NCBI GenBank assembly: GCA_035459025.1
Contig: DATHYT010000004.1
Location: 1-21,246 of the forward strand
DNA from: JAABQT01 sp035459025
Lineage (GTDB): Bacteria > Pseudomonadota > Gammaproteobacteria > Burkholderiales > SG8-39
Reading direction: 5' to 3'
Length of the DNA: 21,246 nt
The first letter of the stretch is position 1. Each line of letters begins with the position of its first letter. A program made the position numbers and the translations under genes. Below the pieces are notes generated by a model. It was not told where the DNA came from, did no database searches, and saw only the letters and a list, made by a program, of their open reading frames with translations. Positions 20,765 through 21,246 of the stretch are shown here, in pieces.

Positions 20765-21246
20765 ATGATCCAAATCGAAAACCTGGTGAAGGCTTTCGGC
20801 GCCAAGCGCGCCGTGGACGGCGTGTCCTTCGCCGTCGAGCGCGGCGAGGTGCTCGGCTTTCTCGGCCCGAACGGCGCCGGCAAGTCGACCACCATGCGCA
20901 TGATCACGGGCTTTTTCCCGCCGACCAGCGGCCGCGTCCGGGTCGGCGGCCACGACGTGGCCGAGGCGCCGCTCGAGGCAAAGCGCCTGATCGGCTACCT
21001 GCCCGAGGCCGCGCCGTCCTACCCCGACATGAGCGTGCACGGGTTTCTTTCATTCGCCGCCGAGATCCGCGGGCTGGCGGGAGAAGCGCGCCGCAAGGCC
21101 GTGAGCCGCGTGGCCGAGCTGTGCTTTCTCGGCTCGGTGCTGCACCAGTCGATCGACACGCTGTCCAAGGGCTACCGGCACCGCACCTGCCTTGCGCAGG
21201 CGCTGATCCACGATCCCGAGGTGCTGATCCTCGACGAGCCCACCGA
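20765..21246 (+). CDS. ABC-transporter ATP-binding protein, 3'-truncated by the window edge
   Basis: About 160 residues of an ABC ATPase are visible, starting MIQIENLVKAFGAKRAVDGV. Walker A is GPNGAGKST, the signature motif is LSKGYRHR and Walker B is VLILDEPT, where the window ends. The LSKGYR variant and the PEAAPSYPDMSV segment after the Q-loop place it near the gliding-associated GldA/NosF-type ATPases of ABC-2 exporters, whose permease would be expected just downstream. ATG 20765 was chosen with GGGGCGGA upstream; ATG 20741 in frame is an alternative. There is no visible link to sulfur metabolism, and the substrate is unknown. Confidence 0.9.
   Translation, partial: MIQIENLVKAFGAKRAVDGVSFAVERGEVLGFLGPNGAGKSTTMRMITGFFPPTSGRVRVGGHDVAEAPLEAKRLIGYLPEAAPSYPDMSVHGFLSFAAEIRGLAGEARRKAVSRVAELCFLGSVLHQSIDTLSKGYRHRTCLAQALIHDPEVLILDEPT

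Noticed and set aside
1..21246. Mobile elements, CRISPR arrays, tRNA or rRNA genes, riboswitches
   Set aside because: No transposase, integrase, spaced direct repeats, tRNA-like cloverleaf or known riboswitch pattern was recognised by eye in any intergenic gap.
20765..21246. ABC ATPase as part of the sulfur-sensing module
   Set aside because: It is separated by a strong hairpin and a 166-base gap, belongs to a generic exporter type, and shows no ECF promoter upstream.

Overview
The window is a GC-rich, densely packed chromosomal stretch from a chemolithotrophic sulfur-oxidising proteobacterium. A betaproteobacterium is most likely, judged from the gph type, the aprMBA and soeABC gene orders and the codon bias. 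No rRNA, tRNA, CRISPR array, insertion sequence or prophage was seen. No gap without a gene exceeds about 170 bases, and the gaps with recognisable structure are listed as regulatory features.

Layout. 1-633 is the 3' part of a phosphoglycolate phosphatase gene (gph). 728-3000 holds a secreted DsrE-like protein, a DUF302 protein on the opposite strand, and a two-gene unit of a degenerate dienelactone-hydrolase-fold protein plus a second secreted DsrE-like protein. 3004-7427 (minus) is soeABC, the membrane-bound molybdenum sulfite dehydrogenase. A small metallophosphoesterase gene follows. 8032-12290 (plus) is aprM-aprB-aprA, then three short accessory genes: an unrecognised 116-aa protein, a SlyD-like FKBP and an unrecognised 53-aa protein. 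A CysL-like LysR regulator (plus) converges on sat (minus). sat is divergent from soxB (plus), which converges on soxYZAX (minus, 18595 down to 16301). 18758-20016 (minus) is an ECF sigma factor and a membrane anti-sigma factor. Divergent from them is a DsrE-like lipoprotein (20146-20598). The window ends inside an ABC-transporter ATPase gene.

How the genes work together. SoxXA, SoxYZ and SoxB start thiosulfate oxidation in the periplasm; soxCD is not in the window. Sulfite can then be oxidised in two ways. SoeABC does it directly and feeds electrons to quinone. AprMBA plus Sat does it through adenosine 5'-phosphosulfate and yields ATP.

The most novel part is at 18758-20598. The anti-sigma factor has a zinc-binding anti-sigma head, one membrane segment and a predicted periplasmic DsrE-like domain with a single cysteine. 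That domain is about half identical (hand alignment) to the divergently encoded DsrE lipoprotein. The gap between the two transcription units carries two outward-facing copies of GGAATA-N16-GGTAT, as expected for a self-activating ECF regulon. This looks like an undescribed envelope sulfur-sensing sigma/anti-sigma module next to the sox operon.
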